From NCBI GenBank assembly GCA_013204605.1, contig JABMNI010000013.1, positions 1 through 64,000 of the forward strand: DNA of 64,000 nucleotides. The letters run 5' to 3'. This DNA is from Ignavibacteria bacterium (GTDB lineage Bacteria > Bacteroidota > Ignavibacteria > Kapaibacteriales > Kapaibacteriaceae). The notes under the pieces were generated by a model that worked only from the letters and a program-made list of their open reading frames with translations, ran no database searches and was not told where the DNA came from. The translations under genes were made by a program, and so were the position numbers. Shown piece after piece: positions 17,998-26,529 of this stretch; the first letter of the stretch is position 1; each line of letters opens with the position of its first letter.

Positions 17998-19619
17998 ATA
18001 TGGTTGCACGATACGAGGGATTAGTCTACGATGCATTCTTGCGTCGTAAATATCCGGGTGTGGTGGTGGTTGAAAATGGAAAGATTGTCTCGGTCACTGA
18101 AGACCCCACTGCTGATGTATCGCGCGCCATTCTACCCGGGTTTGTTGACGCGCATGTGCACGTTGAATCATCGATGCTGATACCTTCTGAGTTTGCGCGA
18201 TTAGCCGTTGTACACGGTACGGTGGCTACAGTGAGCGATCCGCACGAAATAGGAAACGTTTGCGGCATAGATGGTGTGAAGTATATGCTGAGCAACGCCG
18301 AAGGCGTGCCATTTCACTTCGCCTTTGGTGCACCGAGTTGTGTGCCGGCTACAAATTTTGAAACTGCCGGTGCTGAAATAACCGCCGCTAATATCCGAGA
18401 ATTGTTCAACGATCCGCGTGTAGTGTACCTGAGCGAAATGATGAATTGGCCAGGAGTACTGTACAACGATCCTGTTGTGATGGAAAAACTTGCGGTAGCA
18501 AAAGAATGCGGTAGAGTAATTGACGGGCATGCACCAGGACTGATGGGCGTACAAGCTGCCGCGTATGCATCGCACGGAATTACTACCGACCACGAGTGTT
18601 TCACATTACAAGAAGCGCTCGACAAAATTTCGGCCGGGATGAAAATTCTAATTCGAGAAGGAAGTGCAGCTAGGAATTTCGATGCGCTTCACACCTTGCT
18701 TGATTTACACCCAGATGTGGTAATGTTTTGTTCCGATGATATGCACCCAGATGCTCTAGTTGTGGGTCATATTAATGTACTTGTGAAACGGGCTCTCCAG
18801 CTCGGCTACGATGAGTTTGATGTATTGCGTGCTGCCTGTGTTCACCCCGTTGAGCATTATGGTCTACAGGTTGGACAATTGCGTGTGGGCGATTCGGCCG
18901 ACTTTATTATTTGCAATAGCTCTGCATTGTGGAACGTACACCAAACATTCATTGCCGGACAACTTGTTGCTGAAAATGGAGTTACAAATATTTCAAGTGT
19001 TGTCACACAAAGCATCAACACATTCGACTGTGCGCCAATTACTGAAGCGCAAATTTCATTTTCGTCGGACGCTGGTAGCTGCGAAAAAATCCGTGTGATA
19101 GTTGCACAGGATGGTCAGCTGGTAACTACAGAGCAGATTGCCAGCATTAGTGATCCGGACATTTTGAAAATGATAGTTGTAAACAGATACAACAACGCTG
19201 CACCGGCTATTGCATTTGTAAAGGGCTTTAATCTTTCCAGTGGTGCAATTGCATCATCAGTGGCGCATGATTCTCATAACGTAATTGCAGTTGGAGCGAA
19301 TGATGCCGATATTGTGCACGCAATCAATGCCGTTATAGAATGTAAAGGCGGGGTAGCCGCAGCTATCAACAGCAACGTTACGGTGCTTCCACTTCCCGTG
19401 GCCGGTTTGATGAGCGCGAATGATGGGTATCTTGTAGCGGAAAAGTATTCGCAGATTGATGCATTGGCAAAACAATTTGGAAGTACCCTTCGAGCCCCCT
19501 TCATGACATTATCTTTTATGGCTCTGCTGGTTATCCCCGCGCTCAAGTTGAGTGATAAGGGGCTGTTTGATGGTAACAAATTTGAATTCGTTTCGCTTTG
19601 CGTAGACGGAGAAACATAA
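17958..19619 (+). CDS. ade: Adenine deaminase
   Basis: Metal-dependent amidohydrolase converting adenine to hypoxanthine and ammonia in purine salvage. The metal site is GFVDAHVHVESSM (61-73); later family segments include IDGHAPGLMG, THGITTDHEC-like SHGITTDHECF and FCSDDMHPDALV. The 553 residues match the family's usual length. Two starts are possible: ATG 17958, which overlaps the previous stop by four bases, and ATG 18000. The 14 residues between them are encoded by a 21-bp tandem duplication and read ITQRDATITRRDD, which is not family-like, so the later ATG may be the ancestral start. nadC follows 13 bp downstream. Confidence 0.93.
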   Translation: MITQRDATITRRDDMVARYEGLVYDAFLRRKYPGVVVVENGKIVSVTEDPTADVSRAILPGFVDAHVHVESSMLIPSEFARLAVVHGTVATVSDPHEIGNVCGIDGVKYMLSNAEGVPFHFAFGAPSCVPATNFETAGAEITAANIRELFNDPRVVYLSEMMNWPGVLYNDPVVMEKLAVAKECGRVIDGHAPGLMGVQAAAYASHGITTDHECFTLQEALDKISAGMKILIREGSAARNFDALHTLLDLHPDVVMFCSDDMHPDALVVGHINVLVKRALQLGYDEFDVLRAACVHPVEHYGLQVGQLRVGDSADFIICNSSALWNVHQTFIAGQLVAENGVTNISSVVTQSINTFDCAPITEAQISFSSDAGSCEKIRVIVAQDGQLVTTEQIASISDPDILKMIVVNRYNNAAPAIAFVKGFNLSSGAIASSVAHDSHNVIAVGANDADIVHAINAVIECKGGVAAAINSNVTVLPLPVAGLMSANDGYLVAEKYSQIDALAKQFGSTLRAPFMTLSFMALLVIPALKLSDKGLFDGNKFEFVSLCVDGET

Positions 19620-19632
19620 TTTTATTTATAAC

Positions 19633-20499
19633 ATGAATTTACTGCACGACTCATCTATTTTACGCCTTATTCAGTTCGCAATTCACGAAGATGTAGAGCT
19701 TGGCGATATCACAACAGAATTGACAATTCCAACACAGGCCGGCGCTGCTGCGCGCTTCTTGATGAAGGAAGATGGAGTGATTTGTGGGTTGCCAATTTTG
19801 CAGTTGGTGTTCCGTGAGTTTTCATCGGAAGTTGATATCGACTTGAAGGTGAAAGAAGGCGACTGGGTAGAGGCGGGGACCGTGATTGCAACTGTTGAGG
19901 GTCCGGCGCATGCGTTGTTGGCAGGGGAACGTACCGGCCTGAATTTTTTGCAACGAATGAGTGGTGTGGCAACTAAGACCAGGCGCTATGTTGACAAGAT
20001 TCAAGGCACCGGTGTAACTGTTTTAGATACGCGTAAAACTATCCCGGGGTGGCGTTTGCTAGATAAGTATGCAACCTCGGTTGGCGGCGCTAAGAATCAC
20101 CGGATGGGTTTGTATGATATGGTGATGATCAAGGACAACCACATTACTGCTGCGGGTGGAATAACCAAGGCTGTAGCAGCGTGTGTAGAAATGTTGGAGG
20201 ATCGGCAGAAAATTAAAGTAGAAGTTGAAGCGCGCCACATGGATGACGTGACGGAAATTATGGAGTGTACTGGCGTTGATCGAGTGATGTTTGATAACTT
20301 TACGCCAGCGCAGGTGCGCCAAGGCGTTGAGATTGTTGGTGGAAAGATTCAAACGGAGGCTAGTGGTGGAATTACTTTTGAAAATATTGCTGATTACGCA
20401 GCTACCGGCGTAAACTTTATTAGTGTTGGTGCAATTACACATAGTGCGGTTGCTTTGGATATTTCGATGAAGTTAATAGTACCGAAACAAGGAGGCTAA
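19633..20499 (+). CDS. nadC: Nicotinate-nucleotide pyrophosphorylase (quinolinate phosphoribosyltransferase)
   Basis: Converts quinolinate and PRPP to nicotinate mononucleotide in de novo NAD synthesis. Family signatures are the N-terminal HEDVELGDITTELTIP, GERTGLNFLQRMSGVAT, VLDTRKTIPGWRLLDKYA and GGAKNHRMGLYDMVMIKDNH, plus VEVEARHMDD and the barrel end EASGGITFENI. At 288 residues it is complete. Neither nadA nor nadB is present here, but nadK is in the same operon. Confidence 0.96.
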   Translation: MNLLHDSSILRLIQFAIHEDVELGDITTELTIPTQAGAAARFLMKEDGVICGLPILQLVFREFSSEVDIDLKVKEGDWVEAGTVIATVEGPAHALLAGERTGLNFLQRMSGVATKTRRYVDKIQGTGVTVLDTRKTIPGWRLLDKYATSVGGAKNHRMGLYDMVMIKDNHITAAGGITKAVAACVEMLEDRQKIKVEVEARHMDDVTEIMECTGVDRVMFDNFTPAQVRQGVEIVGGKIQTEASGGITFENIADYAATGVNFISVGAITHSAVALDISMKLIVPKQGG

Positions 20500-20500
20500 A

Positions 20501-21958
20501 ATGAAAATTTTATTATTGATAACTGTTGCCGTATTCATATGCATACCGTACGATGCATTAGCTCAGCGCGCCGAAACTTTTTTACTGCCAAAGGCTACAA
20601 CCAGCAGACAGTTCCCAAAGATTAGAAAGAATGTAAACGGAACCCTGGTGCTAACCTATGTGCAAAGCATGGGAAGTACGGCCATGGCGTATGTGATTGT
20701 TAGTAAGGACTCTGGCATGACGTGGAGCCATCCGCAGTCGCCTGGCAGCGTGCCCTACGCAAGTATTGGCCTCCAGCGTCAGCCATATGCAATTGCCGAC
20801 AACCAAGGTATCCTGCACTGCATTTGGGAGAACAACAAATCTGGTGAGCCGTTGCGTATCAATTATTCGAGGTCAACAAACGACGGAGCAACGTGGTCTG
20901 TACCTGTTCCCATTGATCCAACTTCGAAGTCGGCGCAAGATTTTTCAAGCATTGCCGCAGACAATTTTGGCAACATTTATGTAACGTGTTTGAATGGTGA
21001 CCTTTCGCTTCCAGATGGATACCAACATGTGTTTCTCATTCGATCAACAGATAGGGGACTTACCTGGGAACCCCGCCGACGAGTGGATCAGTTTATCGCC
21101 GGTGGAGGCTGCGAGTGCTGTCAGCAAAACGTAGCAGTTTCTCCTAATGGAGAAGTAGCCGTTGTATTTAGATCCAACATCGGAAACCAACGCGATATTT
21201 TTCTATCAAGGTCTGCAGATCAAGGTGTATCCTTTGATGTACCTGTGTTGATTCAAAGTGAGAAGTGGATGATTAATGCGTGCCCCGCTACCGGACCCAA
21301 CCTTACGTACGACAAGTCTGGCGACCTGCACATAGCTTGGCGCGATTCAAGAAATTCAGTCGGCAAAGATGTTGCGTATTACGCGCAAGTGCCGATGGGT
21401 AGCAGAGTGACGCCTAAAAATATCGACCTCAACACAGGGTTTAGCGAAAGCGCTGAATATCCTGTTCCAACTGTATTGAAGGAAAACCCGCAAGACGTAT
21501 TGGTGGTGTTTGAGAGCTCACGCGGTGTTGCGTACTCGTATTCGAAAGACGCCGGAAAAACATTCACTACGCAGTTACTTGATGAGTCGATTGTGCGTTC
21601 GTCGAGTGTGTGTGCCGTATTCATTTCACCGGGAGTACCTTTTGTGGTGTGGCAAACTCAGCGCGATGGACTATTCGATATCGCGCGCGCGCAGCCAACA
21701 GTTTTTGTGACTGCAGTTGAAGAACAAGAATTTGAAAAATTATTTTTCGCATCCGCATCAAACCATCTGGTTCGAATAACTTCCAGCGGGCAACTAATTA
21801 GCTCAGTTACAATTCACAACCTTAAAGGGCACTTGATCAACACAACTTCCGAGGTTAGTAGTAGCATTGAGATTCCCGTAACAAGTGCAGGCGTAGTATT
21901 AGTAACTGTCACAACGCTAGAAGGCAACAGCTATCGCAAGGTTTTGCTAGTGGAGTAA
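20501..21958 (+). CDS. Secreted BNR-repeat (sialidase-like propeller) protein with T9SS-like C-terminus
   Basis: 485 residues with a signal peptide (1-22, ending DALAQ). At least five BNR/Asp-box motifs (SKDSGMTWS, STNDGATWS, STDRGLTWE, SADQGVSFD, SKDAGKTFT) indicate a six-bladed sialidase-type propeller. A pair of CECCQ cysteines near 205 is unusual. The last 75 residues (SSGQLISSVTIHNLKGHLIN to the end) resemble a T9SS sorting domain, so the protein is probably attached at the cell surface. A strong Shine-Dalgarno (AAGGAGG) precedes the ATG by about 5 bp, only 1 bp after nadC. Sialidase active-site residues were not confirmed, so an enzyme name is not justified. It ends 11 bp from convergent rpoN. 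Confidence 0.78.
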   Translation: MKILLLITVAVFICIPYDALAQRAETFLLPKATTSRQFPKIRKNVNGTLVLTYVQSMGSTAMAYVIVSKDSGMTWSHPQSPGSVPYASIGLQRQPYAIADNQGILHCIWENNKSGEPLRINYSRSTNDGATWSVPVPIDPTSKSAQDFSSIAADNFGNIYVTCLNGDLSLPDGYQHVFLIRSTDRGLTWEPRRRVDQFIAGGGCECCQQNVAVSPNGEVAVVFRSNIGNQRDIFLSRSADQGVSFDVPVLIQSEKWMINACPATGPNLTYDKSGDLHIAWRDSRNSVGKDVAYYAQVPMGSRVTPKNIDLNTGFSESAEYPVPTVLKENPQDVLVVFESSRGVAYSYSKDAGKTFTTQLLDESIVRSSSVCAVFISPGVPFVVWQTQRDGLFDIARAQPTVFVTAVEEQEFEKLFFASASNHLVRITSSGQLISSVTIHNLKGHLINTTSEVSSSIEIPVTSAGVVLVTVTTLEGNSYRKVLLVE

Positions 21959-21969
21959 GCCGGGGTGTA

Positions 21970-23631
21970 CTACAGCTCACGCCTTAACCTAGCAACTGGA
22001 ATCTTTAGTTGCTCCCTGTACTTTGCAACAGTGCGGCGTGCAACGTTGTAACCGAGTGCCTTTAAATCCTTGCCGAGTTTATCATCGCTCATCGGTTTAG
22101 ATTTCGATTCGGCACCAATCAACTCCTTGATTTTTTGTTTGATAACGCGTGTGGAAACTTCTTCGCCATCGTCGGTTATCAAGCTCTCGCTAAAAAAGTA
22201 TTTCAGTTCAAATGTGCCCCATTCCGAAAGCACGTATTTACTATTTACAATCCTACAAATCGTTGAGATATCCAAGCTGGTAATTTCCGCCACATCGCGA
22301 TAAATGAGCGGCTTGAGCGCCTGCGGACCATGAATGAAGAAGTCCTTCTGCAGCCCGGCAATTGCCGTCATCACCTTTAACATCGTACTCTTACGCTGCC
22401 GTATAGCCTGTATAAGAAACTTAGCATCCTCATACTTTTTGCGCAACCACTCTTTTGTTTCTTTATTGAATTTATGGTAACGGGCTTCCCGTTTCAGCCT
22501 ATCGTAGGCTGTGCTCACCTTGAGTGATGGCAAACGACTATCGTTCACCGTAATCAAGAAATCTTGGTCGTCTTCTTCAGAACGTTCAACGCTAAAATCT
22601 GGAGTAACAGTATTTACATCCGGACCAAAGGTGCCTCCACCTGGGCGCGGATTCAGCCGCCTAATCACTTCAATTGCTTCGCGTAGATAGTCTTCAGATA
22701 TCTCGAGATTTTTTTCAATAATGTGGTAATGTTTCATTGCAAAAGCATCATACGCATCTGTCAAAATCAGCAACGCTAATTTTTGTGCAGCGTTAGCTTT
22801 CGGCAACGTGCGAAGCTGCGCAACCAAACATTCCTGAACCGAACGAGAAGCAAAGCCAGGAGGATCGAGGTTGTGAATCTTACGGACAACGGTTTCTGCT
22901 TGCTTTGGAGTAATGGCGGTGAGTACCCGAGATACGTTGGGAATAATATCCTTTTCAAATCCTGAAGTTCTTGTGCCTAATAGCCCAGGAGCCTGAAGCG
23001 CTAAATTGTGCTCGGCAATAATTGCGTTGACTTCTTGAACTAACTCTTCCATGTCTCTGCGGAGATATCCATCAGAGTCAACGTTACCAATAACATACTC
23101 GCCAAAAATCCGATCCTCGTCGGAAATTGATAAGAATCTCCACTGCTCTGCAAGATCATCTTCAAGTGTTGTTACATCTTTAAACTGAAAAATATTTTCA
23201 TCTTCTTCTTCGGTGGCATGTGCGTTGTCGGCAGACTTTGCGCTCGAAGGATCCTCGCCCCAGATAAGCTGATAGAATTCGAATGCATCCTTCGGATCAA
23301 ATTCACTGGAGGATTCATTTGATGTATTTGAGTCCTGGCCAGCCCCCTCATTTTTTTTAAACAACTGTGCCGACTCAGAATTAGCGTCACCATCTGATCT
23401 GTCGTCGGAGTTGTTCTGCCTGGGCATGGCGAAATCTGTTGCTGCGTTGTTGGAATCGTCGTTTTCGTATTCCTGCTCGCTACCATCCTCCAGCATTGGG
23501 TTGTTTTCCATTTCAGTACGCACGTGCTGTTCCATCTGCAACAATGGCAATTGGAGAAGCTTGAGGTACTGAATTTGTTGAGGAGTTAGAGTCTGCTGAA
23601 GTGACGTTTGTAGGCTGAGGCCGAGCTTCAT
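21970..23631 (-). CDS. rpoN: RNA polymerase sigma-54 factor
   Basis: Alternative sigma factor that recognises -24/-12 promoters and needs AAA+ enhancer-binding activators. All three regions are visible in 553 residues: glutamine/leucine-rich region I (LGLSLQTSLQQTLTPQQIQYLKLLQLPLLQMEQ, 3-35, quoted in parts by family), an acidic asparagine/serine-rich linker (about 48-150), and the core-binding and DNA-binding part ending with the RpoN box ARRTVAKYRE at 531-540. The ATG overlaps the DUF3109 stop by four bases. No activator gene is in the window and no clear -24/-12 sites were found upstream of its genes. Confidence 0.95.
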   Translation of the reverse strand: MKLGLSLQTSLQQTLTPQQIQYLKLLQLPLLQMEQHVRTEMENNPMLEDGSEQEYENDDSNNAATDFAMPRQNNSDDRSDGDANSESAQLFKKNEGAGQDSNTSNESSSEFDPKDAFEFYQLIWGEDPSSAKSADNAHATEEEDENIFQFKDVTTLEDDLAEQWRFLSISDEDRIFGEYVIGNVDSDGYLRRDMEELVQEVNAIIAEHNLALQAPGLLGTRTSGFEKDIIPNVSRVLTAITPKQAETVVRKIHNLDPPGFASRSVQECLVAQLRTLPKANAAQKLALLILTDAYDAFAMKHYHIIEKNLEISEDYLREAIEVIRRLNPRPGGGTFGPDVNTVTPDFSVERSEEDDQDFLITVNDSRLPSLKVSTAYDRLKREARYHKFNKETKEWLRKKYEDAKFLIQAIRQRKSTMLKVMTAIAGLQKDFFIHGPQALKPLIYRDVAEITSLDISTICRIVNSKYVLSEWGTFELKYFFSESLITDDGEEVSTRVIKQKIKELIGAESKSKPMSDDKLGKDLKALGYNVARRTVAKYREQLKIPVARLRREL

Positions 23632-24206
23632 ATTCCCTCCACTTTAATTTTTTCGGTGCTTGCTGCTTGCACCATCTGATCTGCTATCTCAGTTCCATAC
23701 GCCCGCTCGATTGCATCCCGCAGGCCAACCACTAGTGGCACGCCGGCAAGTTTGCCTAGTTCGCGCCCCGGGGCACACTCATCGAACTGCTGGTAGTGTA
23801 AGTAAGGTCCACCAAAATGCGCAACCCGAATCGGAAACAAGTGGCAACTAATTGGCTTGCGAAAATCAGATTTACCATCGTGCCAAGCCTTTTCAATTGA
23901 ACAGGCCGCAACACCCTTTTCGTACACCACAAACACACAGTCATTCCCGTCTATGCAATTCGTGAAATACTTGCCCCCATTGCTCTCAAACATGCCGTGC
24001 TTTTCAATGTGTGCACGAGACTTTGCGGGCAGATATTCTTTAACTGCTTCGTAACAGTTCTCAATTTCTGCCAATTCGCCAACCTCTAACGGAGCTCCAG
24101 CCCCGCCAGGCATGGTACAGCAAGCCCCTTTGCACGTAACTACGTCGCATGCAAACTTGGCTTGTAATACCTCTGGGTCTAACAGTAGATGTTCTAGCGA
24201 AATCAT
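23628..24206 (-). CDS. DUF3109 family cysteine-rich protein
   Basis: 192 residues of the DUF3109 family, common in Bacteroidota and related to the YkgJ-type zinc/iron-chelating cysteine-cluster proteins. Eight conserved cysteines are seen, starting with FACDVVTCKGACC (C20, C25, C29, C30), then NCIDGNDCVFV, ACSIEKAW, ISCHLFPIRV and DECAPG, consistent with a bound metal or Fe-S cluster. No signal peptide. Translationally coupled to rpoN (4-bp overlap). Function unknown. Confidence 0.85.
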   Translation of the reverse strand: MISLEHLLLDPEVLQAKFACDVVTCKGACCTMPGGAGAPLEVGELAEIENCYEAVKEYLPAKSRAHIEKHGMFESNGGKYFTNCIDGNDCVFVVYEKGVAACSIEKAWHDGKSDFRKPISCHLFPIRVAHFGGPYLHYQQFDECAPGRELGKLAGVPLVVGLRDAIERAYGTEIADQMVQAASTEKIKVEGI

Positions 24207-24293
24207 GATTTCCGAAAAATAGCACGTTTTTTGCTAGACACAACACATCGGGGCAGATTTTTTGTGTTTTTCTTGTAAGGGGGCTACATCAGC

Positions 24294-25236
24294 AGGTGAA
24301 TTTTGAAGAACTCAATTGCCGCCTCGTTGGCACTTTTTGTGGCCGTTTCATCGTGTTTTGGATTGCTCGGATTAGCAAAGGCGTGATTGGCGTTGTACAC
24401 CCTTAATTCGAGTGTTTTTTTGGCAGACATCATAAGATTGATTGCAACGAATTCACATCGCGTTCAAAGGTTTTAACCACCTCGGGCGTAATCCAGGCAT
24501 CTTGCGAAGCGAAAATTCCCAGTACTGGAGCATTCAACGTTTTTAGAATGTCAACATCTGTTTCGGGCATGCCGTAGTACATAACGCAGGCTCTCGCTTT
24601 CGAATGCGCTATCAGACTGGCCTGTAACGACCAGCCCCCTCCCATACACCAGCCAATGGTTCCAATCTTGGCGTTGGGTCCGCAGTAATCAATTATCGAC
24701 CCAATCACGGCCCTAGCGCGTTTTTCGGTAACGCCTTGCATTGCTTTTCCGGCTTGTGTAGGATCTGTAGCCACCACACCATCATACAAATCCACCGAGA
24801 TCACTGTGGCTTTTCCATCGAGCGCGGAATAAATCCGATCGGCTTCTTTTTTGATGTTGTCGTTCAATCCCCACCATTCGTGAAAAACTGAGATGAACGC
24901 GTTGGAATTTCCGGTGGCTTGAATTTTGTAAAACGACGTGTTGTCCTGACCCAGTGCGGGGATGGTTTCACTGGTACCGGCGGCACTAACGTGCGTGTAC
25001 TCTTTCGGCATCTGGTGTGCATTGCGAAAATCACTCTTCGTAGCCAGCGCAGCAAACTGGGTAGTGGAGGAGCAACAAGAAGGTTGTGTTTGGGTAGACT
25101 GTGCCTGAGCTGACATGGGTACTCCGATAAAAATTGCAGTAGTAAACAGTAAGAAATTTGATACTACCATAAAAATGGACCCTACCAACAAATTCGATAA
25201 TCCTGGAAGAGTAACGGTCAAAACTTTTTTCAGCAT
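24294..25236 (-). pseudogene. Dienelactone hydrolase family protein, frameshifted near its C-terminus
   Basis: Alpha/beta hydrolase of the dienelactone hydrolase family. The main frame (25236-24430) has an N-terminal hydrophobic export signal, the nucleophile motif GTIGWCMGGGWS with catalytic cysteine, and the acid in FASQDAWITPE. It then stops at TGA 24430 just before the expected histidine. The missing end is present in another frame: MMSAKKTLELRVYNANHAFA continues through HDETATKSANEAAIEFFKIH to a stop at 24294, and supplies the catalytic His in NANHAF. An indel between about 24433 and 24465 explains both. Either the gene is inactivated or the sequence has an error. The restored length (about 313 residues) suits an exported family member. 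Confidence 0.8.
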
Positions 25237-25313
25237 GTCAACTCCAAATTACTAGTACAACCACTTCACGAAATTAATCGTTCACGAAACATTAGCGCAC
25301 TTCTTCATACAAA

Positions 25314-25991
25314 TTACTTGTATTCTTTCTTTACTTGGTTGCTGAATTTCTTCATGAATTTTTCGACCTTCGGACGCACCACAAAGGCGCAGTATGACTG
25401 CGACTCGTTTTGGTTGTAGTAATTCTGGTGATAATCTTCAGCAACATAAAATTCAGTAAGGGGGCTTACTTCAGTTACAATGGAATCGGACCAAGTTTTA
25501 GAATCGGCCAGTTGTTTAATGTATGAGGTTGCAATTTCTTTTTGCGAATCTGATGTGTAAAAAATCGCACTCCTATACTGGGTGCCTATATCGTTACCCT
25601 GCCTATTAAGCGTTGTAGGATCGTGGGCCGAAAAGAACACGTGTAGCATTTCTTCGAACGAGATCACCTTGGGGTCGAACGTAATCTTGCACACTTCAGC
25701 GTGCCCCGTAGTTCCCTCACATACGCTTTTGTATGATGGGTTTTTTACCGTGCCTCCAGTAAAGCCGCTCTCCACAGTATCCACACCTTCAAGCCGTTGA
25801 AACACGGCCTCGATGCACCAGTAGCAGCCACCGGCTAGGTAGGCAATTTCGCGATCATTTGTTGTCATTCGACTTTCACTAATAGTTGAGTTTGGTTTCG
25901 GGACTTCTTTTCCGTCACTCGCGCACGACGCCGTAAAACTGACAATCAAGGCAATGATTACGAAAGGCGAAAGTTTTGCAATACGAAACAT
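25314..25991 (-). CDS. msrA: Peptide-methionine (S)-S-oxide reductase, lipoprotein form
   Basis: Repairs oxidised methionine in proteins. The active site AGGCYWCIEAVF places the catalytic cysteine at C56; other family segments are GHAEVCKITFDP and AEDYHQNYY. The N-terminus has a lipobox (SFTASC, C23), so this copy is probably lipid-anchored and protects envelope proteins. At 225 residues it is an MsrA-only protein without an MsrB domain. It lies alone between crcB and the hydrolase on the minus strand. Confidence 0.93.
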   Translation of the reverse strand: MFRIAKLSPFVIIALIVSFTASCASDGKEVPKPNSTISESRMTTNDREIAYLAGGCYWCIEAVFQRLEGVDTVESGFTGGTVKNPSYKSVCEGTTGHAEVCKITFDPKVISFEEMLHVFFSAHDPTTLNRQGNDIGTQYRSAIFYTSDSQKEIATSYIKQLADSKTWSDSIVTEVSPLTEFYVAEDYHQNYYNQNESQSYCAFVVRPKVEKFMKKFSNQVKKEYK

Positions 25992-26065
25992 GATTTTGGC
26001 TTGTAAAATTATTAACGTTTGTGAAATGTGGAAGTAACGACGTGGGAAAGCCCCTTACATAACAA

Positions 26066-26449
26066 CTAGCCAGCTAGAGTTTTTCCAATCCAAATTCCAC
26101 CCATGGCGGAAATCACACCAAGCATAATTGAAGCCGTGATGTACATGGCAAGTGAAAAGTAGGCTTCTTGATGGATCATGTGGGAAAGTTCTAGTGAGAA
26201 AGCTGAAAATGTTGTGAATCCGCCGCATAGTCCAATGCCGGCAAACAACATTGCATCTCTATTCCAATTTTGAGAGCTAAATGTCATATATCCACTAACT
26301 ACACCAATCGCTAACGATCCAATAATGTTAACTAACAACGTAGCCAGTGGCAGGGTGCCCTTGGGAGACGCAACTATAAGCTGCACACCGTACCGAAGTA
26401 GGCTACCAATTCCACCACCGAAAAAAACGATCAAAGCATTTATCATCAT
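26066..26449 (-). CDS. crcB: Fluoride ion channel CrcB/Fluc
   Basis: Small dual-topology membrane channel that exports fluoride. From the ATG at 26449 it has about 127 residues, four helices and the signatures FFGGGIGSLLRYG (near 10-22), NIIGSLAIGVVSGY and GLCGGFTTFSAFSLE with the polar-track TTFS. A GTG six codons upstream is also in frame but adds residues outside the family pattern. The 63-80 bp region to the divergent M1 peptidase gene does not show a fluoride riboswitch that I can recognise. Confidence 0.93.
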   Translation of the reverse strand: MMINALIVFFGGGIGSLLRYGVQLIVASPKGTLPLATLLVNIIGSLAIGVVSGYMTFSSQNWNRDAMLFAGIGLCGGFTTFSAFSLELSHMIHQEAYFSLAMYITASIMLGVISAMGGIWIGKTLAG

Positions 26450-26529
26450 AAAGGCTAAAATTACCACTGATTAGGCTAAATGGCTTATGTTTATTGCCAT
26501 TCTAGAATTAAATGTAAAAGCAAATTGAA

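Noticed and set aside
20501-21958. Naming the BNR protein a sialidase
   Set aside because: Asp-box motifs occur in many non-enzymatic propellers; the arginine triad and FRIP-type motif were not found.
26450-26529. Fluoride riboswitch for crcB
   Set aside because: Fewer than 80 bp separate crcB from the divergent gene and I cannot find the conserved pseudoknot elements.
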